From positions 1 to 64,000 of the forward strand of contig JBIOYR010000121.1 in NCBI GenBank assembly GCA_044870245.1: a DNA stretch of 64,000 bases, in the 5' to 3' direction. The translations under genes were made by a program, and so were the position numbers. Positions 1 to 8,014 of the stretch are shown piece by piece. The notes under the pieces are model-generated. The model worked only from the letters and a program-made list of their open reading frames with translations, had not been told where the DNA came from and made no database searches. Source of the stretch: DATAFF01 sp044870245 (GTDB lineage: Bacteria > Pseudomonadota > Alphaproteobacteria > Rhizobiales > Aestuariivirgaceae). Position 1 is the first letter of the stretch, and each line of letters starts with the position of its first letter.

Positions 1-24
1 AGTTAATGCTGACTGCTCAACCAA

Positions 25-1050
25 ATGAAAGAGGAATGCCAGTCGGAGCGCCACCTTTTAGTGCAGAAGAAGCAGGAACTCTTCAAGAGGCCCGGATTGC
101 GGAGGAAGTTGCTTGGAATTTTTTTTATGGCGTGCCTGCCCTTACTTGAGGGATCCGCTGCTCATTCGAATTCAATTCAAAGGTTAAGGTCACGACCGTT
201 GGTGATTACAACGGATTGTGGTGCTGATATGGACGATCAATGGGCGATTGCCCATGCATCGCTAGCTCCAGAGCTGAAATTAGTTGCTGTCATCGGTAAC
301 TTCGCACCGAAGCCCCATAATTTAGCGAGTGAGCAAACGACCGCCTGCGCTCACCGGGTCCTTCAGGTCGTTCGACAAGAGCGGAAAATTGGCGTTTACA
401 GAGGTGCCGATCGTTCATTACCAAACCGTTCGTTACCGGTCGGCAATGCAGGAGTGCGGGCCATAATACGGCTTGCCAGGAACCATTCCCGTCAGAATCG
501 ACTAATGGTACTCGGCCTAGGTCCAGTGACAGACATCGCTTCCGCGTTGCTCATCGACCCCCAACTTGAGAACCGCATTGAAGTCGTAGCGCTTGCTTTC
601 GACAACTATCCAGAAGGCGGGGATGGTTGGAATGTCCGCAATGACGTTAATGCCTGGAAAATTTTGCTCGATTCTCAGACTCCAATTACGGCTGCTTCCG
701 GCACTGTCGCACTTAAGTACCTCAATCTCACGAGAGGTGAATCGAAGGCCATGATGTGGGGGCTCGGCCGATCTGGCAAATATCTTGCGGCCCTGCACGC
801 GGCTTGGCTCGCACGATACGAAAAGGAGTTTGCTCTCGAGACAGGCGGAAAAGATCGTTGGCCTGTGTGGGACGAGGCGTTGATCGCCGTCCTGCTTGGG
901 CTGTCGCAGGATCGAAGTCGCCCCCGTCCAAAACTGAATTCTGACGCGACTTTCGCTTTTCCCAATCGCACGAGCAGTGCTCCATTCAGGTGGGTGATCT
1001 CCATCGATCGAAAGGGCCTTTTCGGTCACTTGCGGCGCCAATTAAACTGA
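25..1050 (+). CDS. Nucleoside hydrolase-like protein, probably exported
   Basis: Resembles the inosine-uridine-preferring nucleoside hydrolase family, which cleaves N-glycosidic bonds of nucleosides using a Ca2+ ion held by an Asp cluster. The cluster is visible as TTDCGADMDD (residues about 62-71). A later NVRND (about 205) and a WDEALIA segment (about 287) match the second and last Asp-bearing motifs of the fold. Residues 29-41 are hydrophobic after basic residues, so it may be a signal peptide or membrane anchor, unusual for this family. The chosen ATG lies only 24 bases from the window edge and I see no clear ribosome-binding site. Base composition is visibly more AT-rich than downstream genes, suggesting separate acquisition. 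Substrate unknown; confident of the fold only. Confidence 0.7.
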   Translation: MKEECQSERHLLVQKKQELFKRPGLRRKLLGIFFMACLPLLEGSAAHSNSIQRLRSRPLVITTDCGADMDDQWAIAHASLAPELKLVAVIGNFAPKPHNLASEQTTACAHRVLQVVRQERKIGVYRGADRSLPNRSLPVGNAGVRAIIRLARNHSRQNRLMVLGLGPVTDIASALLIDPQLENRIEVVALAFDNYPEGGDGWNVRNDVNAWKILLDSQTPITAASGTVALKYLNLTRGESKAMMWGLGRSGKYLAALHAAWLARYEKEFALETGGKDRWPVWDEALIAVLLGLSQDRSRPRPKLNSDATFAFPNRTSSAPFRWVISIDRKGLFGHLRRQLN

Positions 1051-1393
1051 GGTTTCCGCAAAGCCAGTATTCGATGGATGCGGCTCAAGAAACCCCGGTG
1101 ACCGCGGATACGATCGCATCTTGGTTGAACAGGCCACACAACATTGGGCCTTCCTATCTGGCGGCCAGGGAGTCGCGACTGCGGTCAAACGGCGATGGGA
1201 GTGGGTTAACAAACTCGAGGTCAAAGGATCTCGGCACCAGCTGAGAAAAATGTAACGCTAGGACCTCTACCCCCCAGGCGACGAGGAACGGGACTCACCG
1301 ACATCATAGGGTCGTCGCTGAGATCTAAATACCGACCACCATCGGGGTTCTGACAAAGTGTCTCATGCAGGACAGGGCGGCTAACACTAGCTA

Positions 1394-1420
1394 CTAGCAC
1401 TCTGATGGGAAGAGTGCTAA
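1394..1420. promoter_or_regulatory. CIRCE operator (HrcA-binding site)
   Basis: CTAGCACTC, nine bases, then GAGTGCTAA: 17 of 18 arm positions match the CIRCE consensus TTAGCACTC-N9-GAGTGCTAA bound by the heat-shock repressor HrcA. The spacer is exactly nine bases. CIRCE normally precedes groESL, hrcA or dnaK; none is present here. The nearest open frame to the right starts at GTG 1480. Confidence 0.75.
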
Positions 1421-1456
1421 GGCAACTCGGAGCGTGGGTGCGGTCCCCTGAATGGC

Positions 1457-1476
1457 GAGTTGCGCATGCGCAACTC
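1457..1476. repeat. Perfect 20-bp palindrome
   Basis: GAGTTGCGCA followed directly by TGCGCAACTC, a perfect inverted repeat without spacer. It sits 36 bases right of the CIRCE element and three bases before the GTG of a small open frame. It could be an operator for a dimeric regulator or a cruciform or hairpin in a 5' leader. Confidence 0.7.
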
Positions 1477-1479
1477 TGA

Positions 1480-1737
1480 GTGGGCGCTGAAAGCGCGGAG
1501 CTCGCAAACTATCTGCGCGAAGAATCACCCCACGCGAGGTTCGAACGGATCGCCGCGGCGCTCGGCAGTGCTGGTATCGATCAGCTGCTTCGCGCTGCTG
1601 CGACGGTGCCGCCCTCCAAGACCGGCAATGCAGGAGCACGGAGGATGGCGCTTCTCCTCAAGGAAATTTCCCGCCTGGCGGTGAACGTCGTCATCGAACC
1701 ACCGCGCACTGGAATCGAGCTTAACCCCTCCCGATGA
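1480..1737 (+). CDS. Hypothetical protein, 85 aa, possibly a remnant
   Basis: A GTG-started frame of 85 codons beginning just after the 20-bp palindrome and 59 bases after the CIRCE element. The product would be a small, mostly helical, soluble protein with alternating charged and aliphatic residues (for example ARFERIAAAL and RMALLLKEI). That composition is more protein-like than the surrounding frames. I do not recognise a family and there is no clear Shine-Dalgarno sequence. It may be the 5' part of a decayed gene once controlled by the CIRCE site, or not coding at all. Confidence 0.3.
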   Translation: MGAESAELANYLREESPHARFERIAAALGSAGIDQLLRAAATVPPSKTGNAGARRMALLLKEISRLAVNVVIEPPRTGIELNPSR

Positions 1738-2305
1738 CCTTCGAGCACGTTGCCGGCTCAGGTTATTCTCGACTCGCCAGCACCCTATGAGCGCTTTCCG
1801 AGGGTCATCACCTTCATTGGCGATGCGTGGATTCCCTGGTATGAGCTGCTTGGATCTCTGCCGTCGAGCTCATGGATCCACTCGCGCCTTTCCAACGCGG
1901 TTCGCATCTGCTCGCACCGGAAGTTGTCAGTCCAGCTCGTGGGCCGGCTTGCTGGAGTTTGAGGAGATCGGTCGCGGTGCTCGCAGTTTCGTGTTCGAGT
2001 TGGGCAACGGCCTATTCATCGGTTGCTTGGACAATCCCGCCAGTCCCGGGACCTATGTCCTCCAGAAGATTCCGTCGATAGCAGCGCTGTCAGTCTTCAA
2101 TGATGTGCTCGAGGAATTCAGCGTCGAGTTCCTGGATGACCCGGTTAACTTGGTTCCGGATTTCGAGTTGCTGCAGGCGGTTGTCAATCGCGAGTCAAGG
2201 GACCCGGTCGGATTTTCGTTGATACCTCCGGTCAGTGCTGGCGTCGCCGATGTCGAACCATTGCCTCAGCCGCGCCCGGGTCTGGTCGATGATCACCAGA
2301 CGGTG

Positions 2306-2338
2306 GAGGAACGGGACTGCAGCAAAAGGACGATGGGG
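2306..2338 (+). repeat. 33-bp repeat, copy 1
   Basis: Begins GAGGAACGGGACTGC and ends AAGGACGATGGGG. It matches a second copy at 5594-5626 in the same orientation at 30 of 33 positions. The copies lie just outside the two ends of the sugar importer operon. On the minus strand this copy falls in a 48-codon frame (2341-2195) whose ATG is 6 bases after the ATPase stop codon; I do not call that frame a gene. Confidence 0.7.
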
Positions 2339-2347
2339 CATCTTTCT

Positions 2348-3175
2348 CTAGATCGCCTGCTCCTCGACCGGCGGCGGTTTCATCGCGCCGGTCATGATCG
2401 CGACCGCGTCTGACATCGAGATCTTCTTCGGGTCGATGACCGCGATGCGCTTGCCCAGGCGGTGGATATGGACGCGGTCGGCGACCTCGAAGACATGTGG
2501 CATGTTGTGGCTGATCAGAATGATCGGCAGGCCGCGCTTCTTCACGTCGAGCATCAGCTCGAGCACTTTTCGCGATTCCTTGACGCCCAGCGCCGCAGTC
2601 GGCTCGTCCATGATGATGACGCGGCTGCCGAAAGCTGTCGCCCGCACTACCGCAACACCCTGGCGCTGGCCGCCGGAGAGCGTCTCGACAGGCTGCCGAA
2701 TGCTCTGAATGGTGAGCAGCCCAAGCGCGTTCAGATGCCGGCGGGCCTCGCGCCGCATCTCGGCGCGATCGAGCAGGCGGAAGAGTTGCCCTAGCAGTCC
2801 CGGCTTCCGCTTCTCGCGGCCGAGAAACAGGTTGTCGGCAATCGACAGTGCCTGCGAAAGCGCAAGGTCCTGATAGACCGTCTCGATGCCAGCGATGCGC
2901 GCCTCCATCGGCGTCTTGAACTGTACGCCCGCGCCGTCCATGAGCACCTGGCCGGCATCCGGGGTGATCGCACCGGCCAGCACCTTGATGAGCGTCGATT
3001 TGCCGGCGCCGTTGTCACCGATGACGGCGAGGATCTCGTTCGGCATAAGATCGAAATCGGCGTGGTCGAGCGCCACCACCCGGCCGAAATGCTTGACCAG
3101 CCCGCGGGCCTGCAAGACCGGCTGCCGTACAATAACCGGCGCCGATTCTTTGCAGAGGTCGAGGGCGTCACTCAT
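2348..3175 (-). CDS. Sugar ABC transporter ATP-binding protein (FrcA-like)
   Basis: Cytoplasmic ATPase that powers a monosaccharide importer. A single nucleotide-binding domain is visible: Walker A GDNGAGKST (residues 53-61), ABC signature LSGGQ (166-170) and Walker B VIIMDEPT (186-193). With one NBD in 275 residues it is of the FrcA type rather than the tandem RbsA type. The start chosen is the ATG in an ATGA overlap with the permease stop, implying translational coupling; a longer frame extends upstream but only reads antiparallel permease sequence. It is last in a binding protein-permease-ATPase operon. Family certain; sugar unknown. Confidence 0.93.
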   Translation of the reverse strand: MSDALDLCKESAPVIVRQPVLQARGLVKHFGRVVALDHADFDLMPNEILAVIGDNGAGKSTLIKVLAGAITPDAGQVLMDGAGVQFKTPMEARIAGIETVYQDLALSQALSIADNLFLGREKRKPGLLGQLFRLLDRAEMRREARRHLNALGLLTIQSIRQPVETLSGGQRQGVAVVRATAFGSRVIIMDEPTAALGVKESRKVLELMLDVKKRGLPIILISHNMPHVFEVADRVHIHRLGKRIAVIDPKKISMSDAVAIMTGAMKPPPVEEQAI

Positions 3176-4296
3176 GCGGCGACCTTCCGGATCCATTGAT
3201 CTAGGGTGACGGCGACAATGATCAGCACGCCGACGGTAAACTCCTGCCAAAGCACGTCGAGACCTGAGAGCGCCAGTCCATTGCGGAACACGCCAACGAT
3301 AAGCGCCCCGATCAGGGTACCGACGATCGAGCCGCGGCCGCCAAACAGGCTGGTTCCGCCGATCACCACGGCGGTGATCGAATCAAGGTTTGCTGTCTGC
3401 CCGGCCTGCGGACTGACTCCGCCGATCCGGCCGATCAGCACCCAGGCGGCGATCGCGCAGATCAGCCCGGCCAACGCATAGACCGCGACCAGGGTGCGGT
3501 TGGTGCTGATGCCGGCGAGGCGGGCGGCGTTGGGATCGTCGCCGGTTGCGTAGATGTGCCGGCCAAAAGCCGTCCGGTTGAGCATGTACCAGACGGCGAT
3601 CGCGAGCAGCACCATGAGGATCGAGCCATAGGTGATCACCGATCCCTTTAGCCAGGGCACCTCCAGGCCGGCCTTGAGCAGGAGGTCGTAAGGTTTGATG
3701 ATCGTACCGGTGAACTGCAGGAACGGGGCCATTGATTCGACGTCCTGCTGGCGGATGGTCTCGCTCCGGGAATAGAAGATGTTGAGCGCGCCGAATATGC
3801 TCCACGTGCCGAGGGTCACGATGAATGGCGGCAGCCGGAGGATCGTGACAATCAGCCCGTTGATGGTCCCGCAAACCAGCCCGACGAGGAGGCCGAGCGG
3901 GAAGGCGATGACTAGCGGTACGCCATAGACCACCGCCGTGCGGCCCATCACCACCGAGCAGAGGATCATGATCACGCCGACCGAGAGATCGATGCCGGCG
4001 GTCAGGATAACGATGGTCTGCGCGATACCGAGTGTCGCGATAATGGTGACTTGCTGGAGAATGAGCGAGAGATTGAACGGCGCGAAGAACTTGCCGCCGA
4101 TGATGCCACTGAAAAAGATGACGCCAATGAGGAGCACTAGGAACGGGACGGTGGTCGGAAAGCCGTGCAGGAAGTGCTGCGCTCGGCGAACGAGCCCCGG
4201 CCTCTCTTCCTCGAAGATGGCGGCTTCCTGCGGAGCGCCCGGAAGCACCTTTTCGAAGTCGGCGGCAGCCGCCCGGCCAGTCGTCTCGCTGTTCAT
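3172..4296 (-). CDS. Sugar ABC transporter permease (FrcC/RbsC-like)
   Basis: Inner-membrane channel subunit of the BPD_transp_2 (RbsC-like) family, 374 residues with multiple long hydrophobic segments. Family-typical stretches are TAGIDLSVG in the first third and GGTSLFGGRGS near the end. The start is the ATG giving MNSETTG, preceded by an AAGGGG ribosome-binding site; the frame extends 45 codons further upstream but without a site. Lies between binding-protein and ATPase genes. Compared with the other permeases in the window it is closest in layout to the one at 60082. Confidence 0.92.
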   Translation of the reverse strand: MNSETTGRAAAADFEKVLPGAPQEAAIFEEERPGLVRRAQHFLHGFPTTVPFLVLLIGVIFFSGIIGGKFFAPFNLSLILQQVTIIATLGIAQTIVILTAGIDLSVGVIMILCSVVMGRTAVVYGVPLVIAFPLGLLVGLVCGTINGLIVTILRLPPFIVTLGTWSIFGALNIFYSRSETIRQQDVESMAPFLQFTGTIIKPYDLLLKAGLEVPWLKGSVITYGSILMVLLAIAVWYMLNRTAFGRHIYATGDDPNAARLAGISTNRTLVAVYALAGLICAIAAWVLIGRIGGVSPQAGQTANLDSITAVVIGGTSLFGGRGSIVGTLIGALIVGVFRNGLALSGLDVLWQEFTVGVLIIVAVTLDQWIRKVAA

Positions 4297-4402
4297 GCCC
4301 CTTGTTGTCCCGATGCCGATGGAGGACCAGGAGAGCGACCGTTTCTGGGTCGCCTCCCGATCGGACCCTAGCAGCCTAGCTGTTTCGTTCGATAGACGGG
4401 AA

Positions 4403-5425
4403 TTAGCCCCAGCAAAGCTTGAGGCCCTCATCGACCGAGATCGACGGGACGCCGTCGACCGGCTTGGCAGTAATGAGCTGGGCGCCGGTGTCGAAGAACT
4501 CTAGGCCTTGCGTGTTCGGCGGTATCTTACCGGTGGCGATCGCTTCAAGCGCCATCGACGCCATCTTGTGTGGATATTGCTGAGACGTCGCGCCGATGAC
4601 GCCTGCCTTGACGTTCTTCACGCCTGGGCAGCCGCCGTCGATCGACACAATCAGCACGCTGCCATCGGCCTTGCCGGCACCCTTCAGCGCTTCCCACGCG
4701 CCCGCCGCGGCTGGCTCGTTGATCGTATAGACGAGATTTACGTCCGGGCATTTCTGCAGCGCGTTCTCCATCGCCGTGCGGCCCTTCTCCTGGTCGCCCT
4801 GGCTGATTTCATGAGTGCAGATGCGCGGATCCGTTTCATCGCCGTAGTGCTTCAGATCCTTGAACTCAATGCCGAAGCCCTTCATGAAGCCATGGTCGCG
4901 CAGATAGTCGACGGTCGGCTGGTTAGGCGAGAGATCGAGGAAGACGATCTTGGCGCTCTTCGCCTTGTCGCCAAGGGTCTTCGCCGCCCATTGCCCGATC
5001 AGCTGGCCGGCCTTGAAGTTATCGGTCGCGAAAGTCGCGTCGGCGGCGTCAATCGGGTCGAGCGGCGTGTCGAGCACGATCACCTTCAGGCCCGCGGCGC
5101 GGGCTCTCTTGATGGTCGGGACGATCGCGGTCGAGTCAGAGGGGACGATGGCGAACCCTTTGGCGCCGGCCGCAATCAGGTTCTCGATGGCGGCCACCTG
5201 GCCGTCGTTGTCGCCGTCATACTTGCCGGCGGCGGTGCGGAGCTCGATGCCGAGCTCCTTCGCTTTCTCCTGTGCGCCTTCGCGCATCTTCACGAAGAAC
5301 GGATTGGTCTCCGTCTTGGTGATGAGGCCGACGATGTCGGCGGCGAACGAAAGTCCGGCGCCGACGGTGGTGAACGCGATCGCGGCAACCGCGCCAAGAG
5401 TGATCATACGGAATTTCGTGAGCAA
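4403..5425 (-). CDS. Sugar-binding periplasmic protein (FrcB-like)
   Basis: Periplasmic_binding_4-type receptor (ribose/fructose family) delivering a sugar to the permease. It has an N-terminal signal peptide ending near SFAAD (about residues 1-30), then the family pattern KTETNPFF, with further family-like segments VIVLDTPLDP, DLSPNQPTV and VYTINEPAAAGA. The initiation codon appears to be TTG: the complementary strand carries GGGAGG six bases before it, ideal spacing, while the next ATG is six codons in with no site. First gene of the operon, so the promoter should lie in the 445-bp gap to its right. Length (340 aa) is normal. Confidence 0.93.
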   Translation of the reverse strand: MLTKFRMITLGAVAAIAFTTVGAGLSFAADIVGLITKTETNPFFVKMREGAQEKAKELGIELRTAAGKYDGDNDGQVAAIENLIAAGAKGFAIVPSDSTAIVPTIKRARAAGLKVIVLDTPLDPIDAADATFATDNFKAGQLIGQWAAKTLGDKAKSAKIVFLDLSPNQPTVDYLRDHGFMKGFGIEFKDLKHYGDETDPRICTHEISQGDQEKGRTAMENALQKCPDVNLVYTINEPAAAGAWEALKGAGKADGSVLIVSIDGGCPGVKNVKAGVIGATSQQYPHKMASMALEAIATGKIPPNTQGLEFFDTGAQLITAKPVDGVPSISVDEGLKLCWG

Positions 5426-5870
5426 GCTAGTCCTCCCTTAGTTCGTGCCGCCCCCTTTTCCTTAAGGTACCTTTCCCCGCTTGAACCGCGGGCCGGAGCC
5501 TGGATGGGACCCTAGCATGCTTTTCCATCAGTGCGTTGGTTTCTGATCGCTGGATTAGGAGGGTCTTGAGGGGTGCCGGCGACCCGGCGCGGTGAGGAAC
5601 GGGACTGCGGCCGAAGGACGATGGGGTGGGGTCAACACTCAAGAGCTCGAGAGTTCGAGAGAGAAATCTTCAGTCGCTGGCTCTCCTCCCCTGATTTCCG
5701 ACCATTCAGACTGTTTAGCTGCAAACCTCTCTCGATCAGCCGCGCTTCAATCGAAACTGACTCTCCAACCCTGGGCAGCGTTCCCTGGGCGAGTTACGGG
5801 GTGACGGTGAGACGGAGCGCTCTCTTTAGGGCATCTTCATCCAGGGCGTTTTAGCACGGGATGCGCGACC
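5426..5870. other. Intergenic region holding the sugar operon promoter
   Basis: A 445-bp gap between the first sugar importer gene and the end of the MetF-type gene. It must contain the importer promoter (leftward). It holds an AAGGTACCTT perfect 10-bp palindrome (5464-5473), a candidate operator about 40 bases before the TTG start, and copy 2 of the 33-bp repeat (5594-5626). I see no convincing gene in it. Confidence 0.5.
5594..5626 (+). repeat. 33-bp repeat, copy 2
   Basis: Second copy of the GAGGAACGGGACTGC...GATGGGG repeat; three substitutions relative to the copy at 2306-2338, same orientation. It lies about 170 bp upstream of the sugar-binding-protein gene, so the pair brackets the importer operon almost exactly. 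Confidence 0.7.
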
Positions 5871-6878
5871 TCAGGCGCCTTCCCTGGCTTTGACCTCGAG
5901 ACGCTCTTGTAGAATGCCTGATTCCTTGATGATCTCGTAGACGAGGTGCTCGCGGCGGTAGGCCATGACATGGACGCCCTTGACACCTTCGATCTCGCGC
6001 ACCTGCTGGATCAGCTCGATGCACAGCTTCTTGCCTTCCTCCGCAGGCTTCGCCGCCCTTTCGAGCCGGTCGATGATGGCCTCCGGAATGTGGATGCCAG
6101 GCACATTCCGACGCATCCAGCGGGCGGTCTTCGCCGAGGCGAGCGGCCCGACTCCGGCAAGAATGAAGACGCGCTCGTCGAGGCCCATATCGCGGACCCG
6201 CTTCATGAATTCGACAAAGATCGGTACGTCGTAGATGTAATTGGTCTGAATGAAGTCGGCGCCGGCGCGAATCTTCTTTTCCAGTCGATCGGCGCGCAAC
6301 TCGAGCGGCGGAATGCAGGGGTTTTCCGCCGCTCCCAAGAAGATCTGCGGCGGCGTCGACAGCTTTCGCCCCGACAGGAAAGTGGCATCGTCGCGCATGG
6401 TGCGCAATGTCCTCAGCAGCGACAGGGAGTCGAGGTCGAACACGGGCTTGGCACCAGGCTGATCGCCGACCCCGACGCCATCTCCGGTGAGGCACAGGAC
6501 GTTGCCGACCCCCATCGCTGCCGCCCCCAGAACGTCCCCCTGAATGGCAATGCGGTTGCGGTCCCGGCAGGAGATCTGCAGCACGATTCCGAGGCCGGCG
6601 CGAGAGAGAACCGAGCAGATTCCCATCGACGACATATGGCAGTTGGCACCCGATGCATCGGTGGCGTTGACCGCATCCGCAACGTCCTTCAGCGGCTCGG
6701 CAGCTCTGAGCACGTCACGGGGATCAGCCGAATCCGGCGGGTTAAGCTCGGCGGTTACTGCGAACCAGCCCTTGCGGAGCACACGTTCGAGGATCGAGGC
6801 GGAGCGATGTCCAGGCGGCGGCAGAAGAGGTGGGTGCAAGATGGGGTCATAGGGCTCGGGCGTCTGGAGACCGATCAT
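5871..6878 (-). CDS. Methylenetetrahydrofolate reductase, MetF family
   Basis: TIM-barrel flavoprotein of the MetF family, interconverting 5,10-methylene- and 5-methyl-tetrahydrofolate. Family-like segments are TAELNPPDSADPRDVLRAAE near residue 40, NATDASGANCHMSS, LCLTGDGV and DFIQTNYIYD. The 335-residue length is close to bacterial MetF. Its ATG overlaps the stop of the upstream Cys-rich gene by four bases (ATGA), so the two are translationally coupled. The pairing resembles MetV-MetF of one-carbon metabolism rather than a lone methionine-biosynthesis metF. No methionine gene is adjacent. Family confident; physiological direction unknown. Confidence 0.85.
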   Translation of the reverse strand: MIGLQTPEPYDPILHPPLLPPPGHRSASILERVLRKGWFAVTAELNPPDSADPRDVLRAAEPLKDVADAVNATDASGANCHMSSMGICSVLSRAGLGIVLQISCRDRNRIAIQGDVLGAAAMGVGNVLCLTGDGVGVGDQPGAKPVFDLDSLSLLRTLRTMRDDATFLSGRKLSTPPQIFLGAAENPCIPPLELRADRLEKKIRAGADFIQTNYIYDVPIFVEFMKRVRDMGLDERVFILAGVGPLASAKTARWMRRNVPGIHIPEAIIDRLERAAKPAEEGKKLCIELIQQVREIEGVKGVHVMAYRREHLVYEIIKESGILQERLEVKAREGA

Positions 6879-7519
6879 GGTTCAACGCGCCTCTCGCTCG
6901 ACCGGTCATGAACACTGGTATGGCCCGCCTCGGGCTGATTGCGCCGGGCCGACTCGGGTTCGCGGGCGATCGGCGCCGCAGCCGCGTCGAAAATCCGGGC
7001 CCGCGCAAATGCCCGCGCAATCACGCTGCGCCCGAGATCGGTGCTCGTGCTCGGTTGGGTCGCCCGCCGCTCCGCCGCTTTCTCGCGCGCCACCCGGAGC
7101 CAGGCGGAGGAACCCTCGAGCGACCGGTCGACGGGCGGTTGGACGACCCGGATCCGATCAAGCCCGTCCCGCATCCGCTGGGCCCCCTCCCATGCTTCGA
7201 CCCAAACACAGCGCATCTGCGGCTTGACCTCGCAGAAACCACCATCCCGGACGCCGCCGCACGGACCATTGCGCAGAGTCTTCGGGCAATTCATCGGGCA
7301 GGACATGCCGGTCGAGGACAGCACGCATTGGCCGCACATACGGCAGTCGAACAGGATGCCCTTGATCAGCCGCTCGGTCGCCGCCGTCGGTCGCTCCAGC
7401 CGGTGATAGCCGATCGCTTCGAAAACGGGCACGAGCCCAACGACGGCGCGCTCGAACACACGGTATACGGTTTCGAAGAAGCGCGCGTGGCGAACAGCGA
7501 AAAGACGAACAGCGTACAT
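6875..7519 (-). CDS. MetV-like cysteine-rich MTHFR partner
   Basis: Matches the methylenetetrahydrofolate reductase C-terminal domain family (MetV, PF12225-type). Cysteines at 59, 62, 65, 74, 78, 87, 96 and 104, with CxxCxxC and CPxxCPK...GPCGG patterns, probably bind iron-sulfur or zinc. In acetogens MetV forms a complex with MetF; here the genes overlap by four bases, MetV first. The C-terminal third (after about residue 130) is rich in Arg, Ala and Ser and looks disordered. Likely passes electrons to, or scaffolds, the MetF subunit. No obvious ribosome-binding site. Confidence 0.75.
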   Translation of the reverse strand: MYAVRLFAVRHARFFETVYRVFERAVVGLVPVFEAIGYHRLERPTAATERLIKGILFDCRMCGQCVLSSTGMSCPMNCPKTLRNGPCGGVRDGGFCEVKPQMRCVWVEAWEGAQRMRDGLDRIRVVQPPVDRSLEGSSAWLRVAREKAAERRATQPSTSTDLGRSVIARAFARARIFDAAAAPIAREPESARRNQPEAGHTSVHDRSSERRVEP

Positions 7520-8014
7520 TGGGATACCGATCTGTTTCTCAAACTTCAGAATACCTGCCCCATCGGTTATGGCGATAGGAAGTTGTCGTCAATGCCGTGG
7601 GGATCATCATGTCATGGGAAAGGTCAACATTCGGCCCAGGCGGCATGTCGCAGCCGAGATGCAACCAGCCATCGAGAACTGGTCATCGACCTGCATTCCA
7701 TATCTGCTACCGCAAATAGGGCGTAGGCGGGACACGACCACTATCCGGAAAGGCGCCCACCGGCCAAGGAGACCGAGCGGGAGCTCAATCCGGACCGTTC
7801 GAGCGGGACTCTGGCCGGGACTCTTCTTGCCGGAAGCTGCTGTGGGATGAGGGGCCCCAACGATCAGCAGACGAAACACTTGGCCCCGCTCGGCGGGGCC
7901 TTTCCGTTCTTTCCCGGCTTGGCAATGTCTTCGCGGGTACTGCCTTTCGGAACAAAGCGATCTTTGGGATGGTTCCTCCTCGATGAGCCATTTTGACCGA
8001 TTGCGAGGCACTGC
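7520..8014. other. Intergenic region between divergent units
   Basis: A 495-bp gap between the leftward MetV-MetF pair and the rightward FAD-Rieske gene. Apart from one strong hairpin (7882-7900) I find no supported gene. A minus frame ending at 7864 encodes KAPPSGAKCFVC through the hairpin itself but lacks a proper start, so it is not called. Confidence 0.5.
7882..7900 (+). terminator. Rho-independent terminator-like hairpin
   Basis: GGCCCCGC, loop TCG, GCGGGGCC: a perfect 8-bp GC stem with a three-base loop, followed on the plus strand by TTTCCGTTCTTT. No plus-strand gene ends just before it, so it may insulate the next gene from upstream readthrough. Confidence 0.65.

Larger units (their letters stand above)
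1051..2347. other. Gene-poor degenerate stretch
   Basis: About 1.3 kb without a convincing full-length gene. Open frames here are short, overlap on both strands and lack ribosome-binding sites or recognisable motifs. Identifiable content is a CIRCE operator, a 20-bp palindrome with an 85-codon frame behind it, a 13-base copy (1283-1295) and a full copy (2306-2338) of the GAGGAACGGGACT repeat. The longest plus frame (from 1787) runs antisense into the end of the ABC ATPase gene and looks like a shadow of decayed sequence. Probably a scar of past insertions. Confidence 0.5.

Noticed and set aside
1539..1552. GGTTCGAAC resembling a tRNA T-loop
   Set aside because: No acceptor, D or anticodon stem can be placed around it; it lies inside a small open frame.
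1787..2413. 208-codon plus frame crossing into the ATPase 3' end
   Set aside because: Overlaps the supported ATPase gene antisense, has no ribosome site or recognised motif, and reads through the 33-bp repeat; most likely a chance frame in GC-rich DNA.
4141..4153. AGGAACGGGAC matching part of the 33-bp repeat
   Set aside because: Inside the permease coding sequence and the match does not extend beyond about 11 bases; chance.
7464..7470. GGTATAC as a further GntR half-site
   Set aside because: Lies inside the MetV-like coding sequence and lacks the flanking TTG...CAA symmetry.
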